From: Siphonodentalium dalli
Lineage: Eukaryota; Mollusca; Scaphopoda; Gadilida; Siphonodentaliidae
Assembly (NCBI GenBank): GCA_032622095.1
Contig: CP136064.1
Coordinates: 272,637,614 to 272,701,613 of the forward strand
Length of the DNA: 64,000 bases
Direction: 5' to 3'
Below the pieces are notes generated by a model that ran no database searches, was not told where the DNA came from, and saw only the letters and a list, made by a program, of their open reading frames with translations. Each line of letters starts with the position of its first letter. Within the stretch, counting starts at the first letter, position 1. Below are positions 35,191-47,220 of the stretch, piece after piece. The position numbers were made by a program, and so were the translations under genes.

Positions 35191-35584
35191 TCAAGACTGA
35201 AGCTACCCCAACGAGATCATCACGTGTTATACATGTAGATAATATACCATTCATATGGAGAAGTCTGGATATAACCAGCGGGTCATGTCCGGACATGTCC
35301 AACCGGTACAAATAGACCGACGCGTGGGCGGAGAATATAGGTCAAACTCCAACGGGAGTACTGCAGAGAATGTAGGTCGTGTACTTCGGATAGAGTTATC
35401 GTTCCTGAAATACAGCCAACTGGGGGCGTTATCATCAACTATTAATCCGATCTCATTCTGTGTTTAAATCAATTTAACAAAGGTCATGTCTCTCAACACG
35501 AGTTTCACGCTCTGTTCATCACTTTGTTTGTGATAAATTTCTGCAAGATGCTTCACCCGCAAAGACAAAATTTGGTGTATTTAC

Positions 35585-35760
35585 ATGTATATCTGTATAT
35601 ATTAAAGAGTATAGGAGCTGTCTATATGCATGTCCGTTTGTCTGTTCGCAACAGTTCTCCAATACCCCTGGACCGATTTCAATTAAATTAGGTGTGGTGA
35701 TTTGTGTGGTATAACGGCGTTAGGTTTTAAACATTTTGATTTAAAAAGAAGGAAAATATA
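35585..35760. repeat. Dispersed repeat fragment (partner of 27569-27880)
   Basis: It shares GACCGATTTCAA and TGTGGTGATT with 27650-27690. Both are preceded by TATATATTAAAGAGTA-like or CTATATAAAAGAGTA words, so the two probably belong to one family. Confidence 0.5.
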
Positions 35761-36047
35761 ATTTAAAAAAAATTAAAACAATGTGTTAAATTGTGTAAGG
35801 AGTTGAATATAAAAAGAAATAAAATTAACATTTTGTTTTAAATTTAATTAAAAAAAAAGTTTAATTAAAATTTTTAGATGATCAAAATGAGCGCAAAGCC
35901 CCACTGGCGCTGAATAAAGTCTCCATAATCGAGTCAATCCTGGACCAAGAGGCCAGTCAAGTAAATGCAATTTGCTTATGAGTGCACACATGAGCGGCAT
36001 CTGAACTGTTGGAAGTGGGAAACCATGCAGAGGGACAGCTTTTAATA

Positions 36048-36911
36048 AAGAAATATATTACATGTGTTGATTTTTTGTTCAATGTCATAAATTTCCCGTC
36101 ATGCAGAAAATAAAAAAGGTTCCGCAGGTTTTTAACTGGTAGAATATTATGGGAATTTATGGGCGTAGCCAGAGTAGCATGATCTACATCAAAATAAATT
36201 ATCAAATTTGGCTCATATTGCAATATAAGTTTAGGATTGCAAACTATGTGTATAGCATATCTGGTCATGCAGTAGTATCGTTTTTGGTGTCAAAATTAAA
36301 ACGTTGAACCCTTCAAATTAATTCGTAGAAAACACCAGTATTTGTGATTGCCACAAGTTAGTTGTAAAAATCATATATTTAGGAAATTGTCCATATCTGA
36401 GCAAAGCTCGCGTGCGAATGAATCAACTGTGACATGATCACACCAGTCGGCAATCGCCACGTCCTCACTCAAGATTATTTACAGCTCCACCCTTTGACTG
36501 ATTGCTTGACAATTCTAAACCGCGATGAAGAAAAGACGGATTCGTCATCTCAAGTTTAGCCTCGATAAAGCTGGTTTAGCTGGTCCGCCGAATTAGATGG
36601 TTAGTTGCCGGTTTAAGGTTATAAAACGCAAAAACAATATTGAAATTGACAAAAACTTATCCCCATATGCTTTATGTGTGTAATCAATAAAACGAGGCGG
36701 TCCGCATTAGGAAAGTACGTTTAATTATCTCGACGATACAGAGACACTACTACTAAACCACTGGTCTGGCTGGACCAGGTTTAAACCAGAGATGACGAAT
36801 GCGTCACTTAGACCTGCGGTCTCGGGTTTAAACCACGGATTTTGCTCACTCACGGCGGTTTAAACCTAGAGGTTTACATAGACCAGGTTTAAACCTGAGA
36901 TGACGAATCCG
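36048..36911 (+). mobile_element. 0.9-kb composite element, copy A
   Basis: The sequence matches 63039-64000 in opposite orientation over its whole length, including GGTAGAATATTATGGGAATT, GGTCATGCAGTAG and GGTGTCAAAATTAAAA. The part at 36048-36184 is one arm of the foldback family of 13758-14262. The part at 36537-36911 is a smaller TIR unit, listed separately. No open frame longer than about 100 codons has support. The left limit may lie further out, because copy B is cut by the window end. Confidence 0.75.
36537..36911. mobile_element. Inner TIR unit (CGGATTCGTCATCTCA ends)
   Basis: CGGATTCGTCATCTCAAGTT at the left and AACCTGAGATGACGAATCCG at the right are inverted repeats. An internal GATGACGAATGCG at 36794 and four GGTTTAAACC palindromes add further symmetry. 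It is also present at 63039-63478, at about 440 bp. Confidence 0.7.
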
Positions 36912-37299
36912 GCCGGTAGGTTTGCGTTGAAGCGACGTAACTCGCGTGATAATAAACGAGATCTAACTTCCGGTCCGTTATCGGGCCGCGGGCCGATAAT
37001 GACCAGAGCTTTTCTGTATCGGCCCGCTGCCCGGTGTTTTGGTAACAATACGCTATTTGGAACGCCCCGAAAACATTAGCAATGGCATAGAGAACGCCAT
37101 ATAAAGTGGTAATAATACATTACATTCACATAGAAAGTTCGGATACTTTAACATTATCACATTATAAAAGCCAAGGAAATTTCAATGGCCTCAATTCTGA
37201 CATGTTGACAGCACTGCACGATTTTGATTGGTTAAAAGAATGACGATAACAATGATCCAAATATAAGATTATATACAACATATCCTCGCGCAAGTACGC
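36912..37299. other. Non-coding stretch
   Basis: GC-richer at 36960-37070 (TCGGGCCGCGGGCCGATAAT); no gene seen. Confidence 0.4.
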
Positions 37300-37423
37300 A
37301 CATAATCGATATATATATATGTGAAATAGGTACATAATCGATATATAATGTGAATAGGTACATAATCGATATATAATGTGAATAGGTACATAATCGATAT
37401 ATAATGTGAAATAGGTACATAGT
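37300..37423. repeat. Tandem repeat, 28-bp unit, about 4.5 copies
   Basis: The unit is roughly GGTACATAATCGATATATAA followed by TGTGAATA. Confidence 0.95.
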
Positions 37424-37508
37424 GTGAGTATCTGATTCTGATATAAACAGATAACGGACTCAAATCCGTTATTTCGTGTTATGGCGTGGGCGACAGCGAA
37501 AACACACG

Positions 37509-37530
37509 TTAGGATAGGATAGGATAGGAT
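37509..37530 (-). repeat. LINE 3' tail, (TATCC)4
   Basis: The plus strand reads TTAGGATAGGATAGGATAGG; the element strand therefore ends in TATCC repeats just after the AATAAA. Confidence 0.8.
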
Positions 37531-37904
37531 ATTTTATTTCAATATACATATAATAATTAATACATAATACATTTGACAAATATTGTAATGTATATTCGAG
37601 GGGGTGGCATAGTCAGGCTAGACTGTCTTACTGTCACCCCCTTAGAGATGAATAAATGTTAACATATATAGGCGGTCAAGATTTATTGTACAATGCACGG
37701 CTATGAAATTATGTATTACATAATGGTTGCATTTATAGGATTATATAATTATATAATTATATAATGGAGGGTATACGTATATATAAATTGTTTATTGGTT
37801 ACTCGATGGTTTGTCTCTTTCTTGTCAGTGTCATGTTCTTTGGAAGTCGAGTAGGAGTGTGCTGAGTGAGGTTGTAGATTGCGATATATGTACGGGAGGT
37901 TACA

Positions 37905-40232
37905 CTATTGACGAGCTACCACACAGTCGGGACATCTTTGATTGTTGCATTTAATTGTTGCAGCATATTTTTTAATGCAATCGGCATGTACACGGCGTTT
38001 GAATGTGTGTCTGGATTGGTATGATGTAAATTCATTATCCAAGTTGTTCCATGTAGTTGGATAAGAATGGAATGGTAGTTGTTGGGACCAAGATGTTCTT
38101 GGTTTTTTTAAAAATAGTGGGTGCTTTTGCCGGGTGTCTGGTCCGTTTTTGCGTTTGGTAAACATGTCGGTGAATGATTCTATTAAGCGCATATGATACC
38201 AATCATGCATGAAAACAGCCGCTTGGACTTTGTGGATGTCGTATATTTTGAGTATATTTTCTTTTTTAAAAAGAGGTTCTGTGTGGCTTCTATATTTTTT
38301 ATTACATAAAACTCGTATCGCGCGTTTTTGAAGCATGAAAATTTTTTTGACCGCAGGGACGTGTCCCCATATTTGAACACCGTAGACAAGATGGCTTTGT
38401 ATTAGAGCATAGTATAATGTTTTAAGTGCGCTACCAGGAAAGAAGTGTTTAACTTTATTGATGTGGTATATGGCATTCACCATTTTAGAACAAACAGAGG
38501 ACACATGTTTTTTGAAAGTCAGGTTTTCATCAATATGGATTCCTAAGAATTTTGTGGAGGATTCGTGCTCAAGATTTCCTATCTTTTTTAGTTCTGTATT
38601 ATTCAAGTAAACTTTTATAAAGTTCCATTTGTTATCATTGTTCTCTGGGTGTATTAGCATATAGTTGCTTTTTTTAGTATTGATCACTAACTTATTGCTA
38701 CAGCACCAAGCAAATATGTTGCGTAACTCATTATTCACATAACTTTCTACAAGGATGCCATTTTTTCCACCAGTTACTAGAGTAGTATCGTCCGCGTATG
38801 ATAAGATATCCATGGTTGTCGAATTTGACATATCGTTAACGTAAATTAAGAAAATTATCGGTCCGAGAATTGATCCCTGTGGCACTCCACACGTCACTTC
38901 CGTTAAATTAGATTTGTTACCATTGAGTTCAACATATTGCCTTCTATTTTGCAGATAACTCTGAAACCATGAATATGCTGTGCCTCGTATGCCATAGTGA
39001 TCTAGTTTATGAAGTAAAATATCGTGGTTTATCGTGTCAAATGCTTTTGAGAGGTCGAGAAATAGAGCTAAAGTTGAGTCTCTTGTCATTTTGTCATTAT
39101 TTGAGACAACTTGATCGAGGAGGTGTAATACAGGATGGAAAGTTGAATGATGAGGGCGGAAGCCGTATTGGTGTTTATAGAGTATGTTTTGTTCATTTAA
39201 AAAGTCTAGTAATCGTTTATGCATTATTTTTTCGAGGATTTTAGAGATAGCTGGAAGAATGCTGATAGGTCTGTAGTTGGAAATTTCATGAGTGGTAGTA
39301 TTTTTAGGGATTGGGACTACTTTAGAAATTTTCATTTTGTTAGGGACTATTCCATGCTTTAAGGACAAGTTAAAAATATGCAACAATGCTGGCGCTATCT
39401 CCTCAATTGTTTCCTTGATAAGTTTAGTTGATATACCATTGAAATCCCTTGATACTTTCCCAGTCATAGAGAAACATGTGAGGATGATCTCCTGTATAGA
39501 CGTCGGAATTATTTTGAAATTTATGTCGTCTGGTTTGCGGTTATGGAGAAATTCTGTAAAATGAGAGTCATTTTCATGTTCATTGAGTTGGCTAGTTTCC
39601 CGCCCAATTTTTGAGAAAAAGTCATTGAACTTTTCCGATATGAGTTTGGAATTTTCAAGTTCTATTCCGTTTTCGGTAAAGGTCTTGGGGTTATTATTTG
39701 TGTTTACATTTATTTTCAATGCACCCTTAAGTATTTCCCATGTTTTCTTTAAGTTATTTTTATTTACTTCTAAGATATTTGTGTAGTATATATTTTTACT
39801 CCTTCTGATTAGTTTATTATATAGGGTACGATAACTCAAATATTTATTTACGTTCGTTTCCGTGGGTTTATTCAATTTGCGTAAATATAACTGATTTTTA
39901 ACAATACTTGACTTAATCAATCCAGATGTCATCCAAGGTTCGCGTTTTATGAATTTTTTGGGTATATGTCGACTTTTGATGGGGAAAGCTAGTTCATATG
40001 CATTCATATATATATCTAAGAAGATTTCATATGCTTGGTCGACACTTCTACAGGATGTAACGGAGTCAAAGGTACAAGAATTTAAAAGATTTTTGAATCT
40101 AATTATATTATCAGGACTAAAACTTCTTTGGTTAGTGATAGTTTCATTATTATTGGGGCTGTTTTGTCTCTTTTGGTTAGATTCGGAATAAAATATGCCG
40201 AAGTGATCGGAAACGTCGCATGTGATTTGCCA
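37905..40232 (-). pseudogene. LINE ORF2, reverse transcriptase part
   Basis: The frame from ATG at 40007 has 700 codons. It is also open upstream to about 40232, where it carries the last endonuclease motif, SDHFGIF, so the methionine is not the true start. Counting from that methionine: finger motif YRPISILP about 245-252, FLDLSKAFDT about 316-325, GVPQGSILGP about 374-383, catalytic YADD 404-407, then the FLGIHID thumb motif. The C-terminus has a Cys cluster (CNNQRCPDC). It copies element RNA at a nicked target. The reading frame is intact over this whole length, so the copy is young, but the frameshift near 40229 uncouples it from the endonuclease. Confidence 0.85.
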
Positions 40233-41041
40233 GATTTATATTCGCCTTGTAGGTTATTGGTATATATATTATCGATGAGAGTTGCTGAATGATCAGTCAT
40301 TCGAGTAGGTTTAGTTATCCTTGGCACGAATCCTCTTGTGAAAATGTTATTTATGAAGTCATTCGTTTTTGTATGCGAGTTGAAATTGAGTAGGTCAATA
40401 TTAAAGTCTCCTGATATATATGATTTGTGGTTATTAATTTTTTCTAGAATATCGTCGAATTTTTTAAAAAATTGATCAATGTTGGCCTTTGGTGCGGTAT
40501 TTGGTCTGTAAACGCAGCCGATTATCCGAGAGTCATTTTTCCCTGGGTTAATTTCCACGAATATTGTTTCTATTACGTGTGGAATAAATTCACTAAGGTC
40601 GGGTCGATTTTTATAGTGAATGGAATCTTTTATGTAAAGGCACACACCACCTCTACCATCATCGTCATCAGCTCTACACTTGAATTCCATAGGGTGATAT
40701 CCCGGTATTTGAAAGTGCGATGCTTGTCGTATTTTAAATGTTTCAGTTAAAGCAATAACGTCGAATGAATTATTATTAGATTTTAAGTCGCATAGGAGAT
40801 TACACAAAGAATCGAAATTTGCATTGATGCTTCGACAGTTGAGGCTGAATACTGAAAATTTTGGTTTTTTATTTGATTGATCTATAGTGTGAGATGGTGA
40901 AATGTATCCACATTCATTGCAAGTATTAATAGCAGAATTTAAATAGTCGTCATTTTCCTGTTCCGCTTCGTTCCATTTCATTGTAAAGTTATATTCATCA
41001 GAATCCCGAACCTCACTCAGATTTATGTTATGTGTAGCCAT
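40229..41041 (-). pseudogene. LINE ORF2, apurinic-type endonuclease part
   Basis: From ATG at 41041 the protein begins with about 50 acidic residues. The EEP endonuclease fold follows: SLNCRSI (Asn), DVIALTET (catalytic Glu), GGVCLYIKD, IGCVYRPN, ISGDFNID (Asp/Asn) and LIDNIYTN. The final SDH motif lies in the reading frame of the neighbouring entry. The shift maps to the A run of GGCAAATCACATGC (minus strand, about 40229) and is best explained by loss of one base. Read literally the frame runs on to 40103 as nonsense. The enzyme nicks target DNA to prime reverse transcription. Confidence 0.8.
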
Positions 41042-42489
41042 GAATACGACCTATAATGGAATGGATGAAATGTATGCCCTCCACTTCAGAATGAATTAAA
41101 GATGCAAGCATGAATATGCATAGTCCGTGCATTGTTACTAGATCTAACCGTGATATGATGTACATATTATTTTAATGATGTGTTGTATTCGGCGGGTATA
41201 TGTTTCTGGTAAGTCCTCGAGTACGAATCAATGATTCAATAGACGGTCAATTAACATTTCAAGTTCCGCTTGTTATTTTCTCATGAAAGTATTGCCAAAA
41301 AGTGCATATATGTGACTTGACGTGTATGCTATCTAATTGACCCGCAACGAGGACTTACGTCATAGTAGAAATAGATAACTCCATAATATACGAGGTATAT
41401 ATATAGACCTATATGGTTAAATGTATGAGTGTGGGCCAATATGTTGAAAATACATGAACAAGAACCTATAATTAATAAAACATGAAGATTCATAAATGAA
41501 TGTACATGTATGGTACACCGACTTCTGATTATATTTGACAAAGCATAATTTGATTTCAAAAGAAATCTAAATTCATGAATAATTCGTCTTAATAGAGTTG
41601 ACTTGATTGTGCTCGGAATGTTTTGGACCTGACTGTACTGTCACAACATGACCTAATTCAATAATAATAAATGTCAAGGTCAATTTGATGACCTCGGATT
41701 CGTGAAATATCGGAGTCGTCTTGTGTGCAAGAAACTTGAAGACATCACATTTGAGCTATTCTCATTTCTTATAAACGTTATTCGGAGTTTACATTCATTC
41801 AGACAGTTTGTGGAAATGTCAGGCATTTGTTGCACAAACAGTTTTATAGTGTCTATGAATATATTTGAGTGGAGTCGACTAAAACTAAAACACGTGGTGG
41901 CTACAATATCAGAATATGCCTCCAGTGCATGCGATTAACCCATTGACTCAGTATTCTGTAGGATGGCAAACATCATTCCCGGAGGTGGTACACGCATTTG
42001 GTCATGTCTCTTTAGGATCAAATGCAGTGAATATGTAGGCTACCATTATGTGAGTGTAAGTATTAATTATTACTAAATATACCTGTATAGCCTGTCATAA
42101 ATTGTATTTGTTTACCAGTACACACATGTGTACATGAATGCATATCTTCTGCTTTGACATTTTGTCATATCAAAGTAAAAATCATCTATACAACAAAGTC
42201 ATGAGGATACATAATTATACTTACTGGTATTATGATTCTAGTAAATACAAGGATGTTACTAGATGTATCCAAGTACATGTATTGTACGCCTGCATGTATG
42301 TAATCATGTATATATGTTGATCCTTTTGTACATTTAGGGTTAAAGATGAGCATGTCATTTATGAAAATTTTGTCCATGTTATTTAAAAGCAGCATTCTAA
42401 AAAAACAAAAACAAAAAGTAAAACAAAACAAAAAAGTTTGACATGATGCATTGAGTGTTATTCCAGAAGAGTGATGCATAGATTTTAGT
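41042..42489. other. Non-coding stretch between LINE parts
   Basis: It should hold the 5' region of ORF2 and flanking DNA. Short frames only. Confidence 0.4.
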
Positions 42490-45400
42490 GACACATCATG
42501 GGATTTGCAATTGTACGCATGTATGTGTTGATCAATTCACATATTTAATGGTAATTAAGGTGGCATAATTATACCCTTCATGCGACAGTTTTCTATAATC
42601 TGAGAAATGTGTTCAGTTCTGGTATAAATACTAAGAAAAAATTGGTGACCCATCATGGGATTTGTATACATGTATGTATATGTTTATGTATTCATACATC
42701 CAATGATAAATCACACATCCAAAGTTAAATCATACATCCAGGGTTAAATCGGTACATGCCATTCATGAGACATTTTCATAAATAAAGCACCATCCTAACA
42801 AGGAATCTGTAAATAAAAAACATTTGCTGAAACATCATTCGATCTGTATACATGTACATTTCAAATTTTGTGTATCCCTAATAGTTTGTATATACATCTA
42901 GTTCTAGTATTAAAGGCGGCATATGCCATTTTTGACACTTCATGAGACATTTCATCTCTTATATAAGCACCAGTGATTACAATTTTTTTGTGACCCATCA
43001 TGGGATTTGTAGACATACATGCATATGTCAATTGATTCCTAAATTTATAGTTAAAGTGAAACATCTTACTAGTATTAAAAGTGACACATCAGACATCATG
43101 GGGTGTATAGTATACATGTACATGTGTTCCTGTCAAATAATTGTTACATACATGTTCTAGGATTAACACAATTCATGTGACATGTTCTAGGATTGACACA
43201 AGTCATGCAACATTTTATCTAAACAATGGTCAGGAAATATAAAAATTTGGTACATGTATCACTATCAATTCATTTGTACATGCAAAGTTAAGTGGCATAT
43301 CTCATATTATGGGACATTTTTCTTTAATAAATCACCATCCAGACTAAGTCTGGTATACAGGGTGTGTTGTGTACTATTCAAGTAAAATGAAAGATTTGGT
43401 GACCCATCATGGGATTTGTATACATGTATGTGTAGATTCATTTGTGCATACATGTAGATATAGGGTAGAAAGGCAGTGTGCGCCATTCATCATGATTCAT
43501 GAGTGTACGTTGGTAGGCCAATGTAGAAAATTCTAGATATCTCGTGCATGTGTAAGCAAAGAACACATATGTATAATAAAGCATCCCAAAGTTGTGCATA
43601 AGTTTTAAAAGCATGTGAGGCCTTAGTTGTCGAAAATATTCATATTTGCATATGCAATCAGTTTCGTTCATATATACCATGACTATCGCGTAAACAGCAT
43701 GTTATCATAAAGATCTACCATATTTTACCTAAGCAAGAGCCTGATTGTGTTACAGAAGACAGAGCAATGCTACTGGCTAATGGCATAAAAATTGCATAAA
43801 CGCTCTTTATTTGTTCCATATCAGGAATTCACCAACAAAGAACGCTCTTTATGTTTGCAATCATAATATATAAACAAACACCAGAAAAGTAACTTTTTAT
43901 GCCTTTGTTTACATAACAATGGTCAAACATTTGACAATAACATACTGTTTATGCGATATTTCTTATTTGTATATGGACAAAGCCTGTCTACATTTTGATA
44001 TTCTTTCTATTTGTGGCACTTTTTAACGGGTGGAAATTTTTTGACAGGATACCCACCGCCAAGGCCAACCATACCTTTAAGTATTCTGAATCTAATTAGT
44101 TTAGACAAAGGATTGTCTGTTTTCAAAATTTCCAAAGTAATCTGAATAAATTCATATTAAAAAAAAAAAAAAAAAAAAAATAGATTATTAAAATGTGCAC
44201 GAAGTATTATGGGCCTAACTGTACTGAAACATAAGGGATTTCACAATACCATGTAGACTCGATAGTATAAATGTGATGTGGATGGAGTTTATGCAAATCA
44301 TCATCCTGGGATTTATATACATGTGAGTGTTGATTCATTTGTGCATCCAGGTTTTAAGTGACGCATGCCATCCATAAAATATTTTTGTTTTTTGTTTTGT
44401 TTTGTTTTGTTGCTTTAATGCAAAAAAATCTTAAGCGCCTGGAATGATGGTCATCATTAGTTTTTCCGGATAGGGTTAAAGCGCCACATGATATCAATGA
44501 GACAATTTTATGTAATAGCGCGCTGTCTTAAGAAACGTCTGGCATGCTTCGCTTTGTAGGATGCCAATAATACATGCTTATTGATTAGTTTATCCATCCA
44601 AACTTAAAGCGACGCTTGCCATTCATGAAAATTTTGGTATTTCAGCGCAAATTCTTAAAATGTATGGCATGATGCTATATTTGAAAGAGTATTATTTATA
44701 TTCAATATGTTTTTTGTTTTTTTTCATTATTCATTCTTATAGCCAGTGTTAAAGTTAAAGTGGCACATGATATTCAGGAGAGAATTTTATATAATAGCGC
44801 GCTGTCTTAAGAGACGTCTGGTATGATTCGCTTTGTAGGATTCCAATAATACATATGTGTTGATTAATTTGTGTATCCAGGTATAAAGCGACGTGTGCCA
44901 TTCATGAATTTTTTTGTATTTCAGCGCAAATTTTTAAAATGTATGGCATGATGCGCTTTGTAAGAGTCAATAATACAAACATTTGTTCATCCATCATGGA
45001 ATTGATATGTAATGTGTATGTCGATTCATTTGTACAACTAGCTGGATTAAAGCAGCTATTACCATTCATTAGACTGTTTTCTATAATAAACATAACATTC
45101 GGATAATAGTGGAAGACAATTTTGGCAATGCACTGTGTACGGTTCTAGCAGTATAATAATTTGGCGACCCATATGGGATTTATATGTGTGCATGTACTAG
45201 TATGTGTTTATTCTTATTCAATCGTACATTCAAAATTAACGTGATAATGTAATTCATGGGCCATTTTTCGATAACAATGTAGATATTATTCAAATAGTGC
45301 AAAGGTTTGTTGATCCACTATGTGATTTGTGTACACATATAGTCATATACAGTATGTTGATGAATTAGTGCAAGCAGGATATAAGCGGTATTTACCATTC

Positions 45401-45560
45401 ATGAGACATTTTTCTCATTTGGTTACCCATCGTATGATTCATATATACATATGTGTATGTGTTGATTCATTAATGCATGTACAGCAAGGGATTAAATGAT
45501 ACATGCCATTCAGGAGACATTACCCTGTTCAAATCTGTTTGAATGCAAATATTTATTTGT
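42490..45560. repeat. Degenerate satellite array, roughly 110-300 bp spacing
   Basis: The word chain GTGACCCATCATGGGATTTG / TATACATGTATGTGT / GATTCATTTGTGCATCCAGG / TTAAAGTGGCACATGCCATT / CATGAGACATTTT recurs with decay near 42490, 42645, 42830, 42990, 43385, 44300, 44560, 44840, 45165, 45305 and 45420. The pair at 44480-44650 and 44760-44950 is closest (GCGCGCTGTCTTAAGA, TTTCAGCGCAAATT). It also contains a 24-base A run at 44160 and a T run at 45618. No genes. Confidence 0.75.
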
Positions 45561-46290
45561 ACATCTGGGTTAAAGTGGCACATCCCATCTATATTTTGAA
45601 AAAGATTGAATAATTTTTTTTTTTTTTTTTTTTGTGCAAAATTTCGGAGACAATTAGAAACTTTAGTACTGAATAACAAATTTAAGGGGCATGTCATAGT
45701 CATAGACAATTTTACATAGTTAAAATGACACATGATATTCAATGGTAAAATAAGTTATTTGAGTGGCGCGACATACAGCACATGCATTTATAGAATATGG
45801 AAAGTGTTAAAGGGACATAGGGGGACTGATCGAGAATATCATAGAAATGGACATAGTACATAGTTATGTTTTGGCATATGACGTTTAAAGGAAATCACAT
45901 AATCCTGGCCCTTGTTAATGGGTCATTGAAAGTAAAGATATCAAAGACATTGAACAAATATCAGAATTAAGTGACATATTGTACATGTATTTAACTGGTT
46001 ATGTGAGGATAGTTTCATAATGTGTTATAATAACCTTCATTTAACTGTTTTGAACAGAGACTGATGTGTTATATGTATTCTCCTATAACTGTTTGAGACA
46101 TGAAACAATGTTATGTTTTGTTTTGGGTCAGCATTAGTTAAGGAATATGTCAAACAGATATGATACATTAAAGTATCATATCGTGTTTACATGAAACTTC
46201 TATACTGAATGTAGTATTAAGTAGTAGCCTAGACTGATAATATATAATATACTTGGACTATATATATGTGTAATTTTGAAATGTAGAAAT
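45561..46290. other. Non-coding stretch downstream of ORF1
   Basis: AT-rich; nothing supported. Confidence 0.4.
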
Positions 46291-47220
46291 TTATATGTCA
46301 CTCAATTTCGAGATTTGCTTGATGCTCTTTGATTTGTCGGTATATTTCACATAAATTTTCCCACCGACAGACCAGGAATCTTCGATGGTTGAGGATTCCT
46401 TTGTTTTTTTCAGGAGAGAACTGTTTATGTCTGTTAGGTCTTCCTTTATCACTATTCCCTGTCCCTTCAACAATTTTCTCTCTCGAATGACATCGTTCTT
46501 AGCTCTCCTAGAAATGAATTCGCATATCACGCTTCTTGGGTACTTTTGAGTTCCAGAAAATTTACCAATTCTGTGCGCGATACTAATGTCCCGCTGCTCT
46601 ATTGGAAGATGAAGTCTGTCCTGCATAATTTTTACAAGTTTTTTCTCGCACTGGTCAATAGTTTCAGAGGCACTGTCATCGCTCACTCCAAAGACCCGAA
46701 TACTGTCTTTTCTTGTTTGTTGCTCCAGTCGGTTGTTTTTTTCGGTCAAATCATTCATTTCATCTTTTAGCTGTCTGATCTCATTATTCCTGTCCTGGAC
46801 CTCGCTTGTTAGTTGAGCCATCTTGCTATCCATTCGGTCCATTCTGGTTTCTGTGTCGAAGACCTTGCTGTCGCAGACATCCTTCACTTCTTCTAATTTT
46901 TTATCGAACTCTCCCCTCAGGTTTGTTATGATACTGTTCAAACTGTCTGTTTTAACAAGGGGCTCTATGCTCTTCTCGAGGTCAGATTTTGTGACCAAAT
47001 TGTCCAATTTCGCATTTATTTCAGCAAGCACTTTGCATATGTCAGAGCTACTAGTATCAGAAGGTGATTTCACAAATGATATCTTTTGTTGTCCAGTGTC
47101 TGTCGATTTGAATTTCTTTGTTGGTGCAGATTTGCTTTTATCTTTCACTTTGTCTTTATTGATGCTGTCATCGCCACTGGCGCTCGATGTAGAACTCGCT
47201 GGTGGTCGTTTATCTGGCAT
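46291..47220 (-). CDS. LINE ORF1-type RNA-binding protein
   Basis: An intact 309-codon frame begins ATG at 47220. Residues 1-50 are Ser/Lys-rich. About 60-168 form a long heptad-patterned coiled coil (LAEINAKLDNLV..., MDSKMAQLTSEVQDRNNEI, LTEKNNRLEQQ). RKDSIRVFGV then starts an RRM-like fold, and a basic C-terminal domain follows (RSVICEFISRRAKNDVIRER, GKIYVKY). This is the layout of L1/CR1-type ORF1 proteins, which trimerise and coat the element RNA. It points the same way as the LINE ORF2 at 37.9-41.0 kb and may come from the same family. No start-site or 5' UTR signal was identified. Confidence 0.8.
   Translation of the reverse strand: MPDKRPPASSTSSASGDDSINKDKVKDKSKSAPTKKFKSTDTGQQKISFVKSPSDTSSSDICKVLAEINAKLDNLVTKSDLEKSIEPLVKTDSLNSIITNLRGEFDKKLEEVKDVCDSKVFDTETRMDRMDSKMAQLTSEVQDRNNEIRQLKDEMNDLTEKNNRLEQQTRKDSIRVFGVSDDSASETIDQCEKKLVKIMQDRLHLPIEQRDISIAHRIGKFSGTQKYPRSVICEFISRRAKNDVIRERKLLKGQGIVIKEDLTDINSSLLKKTKESSTIEDSWSVGGKIYVKYTDKSKSIKQISKLSDI

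Larger units (their letters stand above)
37509..41041 (-). mobile_element. Non-LTR retrotransposon (CR1/Jockey-type LINE), ORF2 to 3' end
   Basis: On the minus strand an endonuclease region (41041 to about 40230), a reverse-transcriptase region (to 37905), a 370-base 3' UTR with AATAAA at about 37533-37538, and a short tail of repeated TATCC (37509-37530) follow in order. Simple tandem repeats instead of poly(A) at the 3' end are known for CR1/L2-type elements. One frameshift separates the two enzyme regions. An ORF1-type frame at 46291-47220 on the same strand may be the missing 5' part, but 5.2 kb of other DNA intervenes. Confidence 0.85.

Noticed and set aside
37505-37531. Interstitial telomere repeat (TTAGGATAGGAT)
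   Set aside because: The pentamer is AGGAT, and the position right after the LINE AATAAA explains it as the element's 3' tail.
42490-45560. CRISPR-like spaced repeats
   Set aside because: Units are long, degenerate and AT-rich in a eukaryotic context; this is a decayed satellite.
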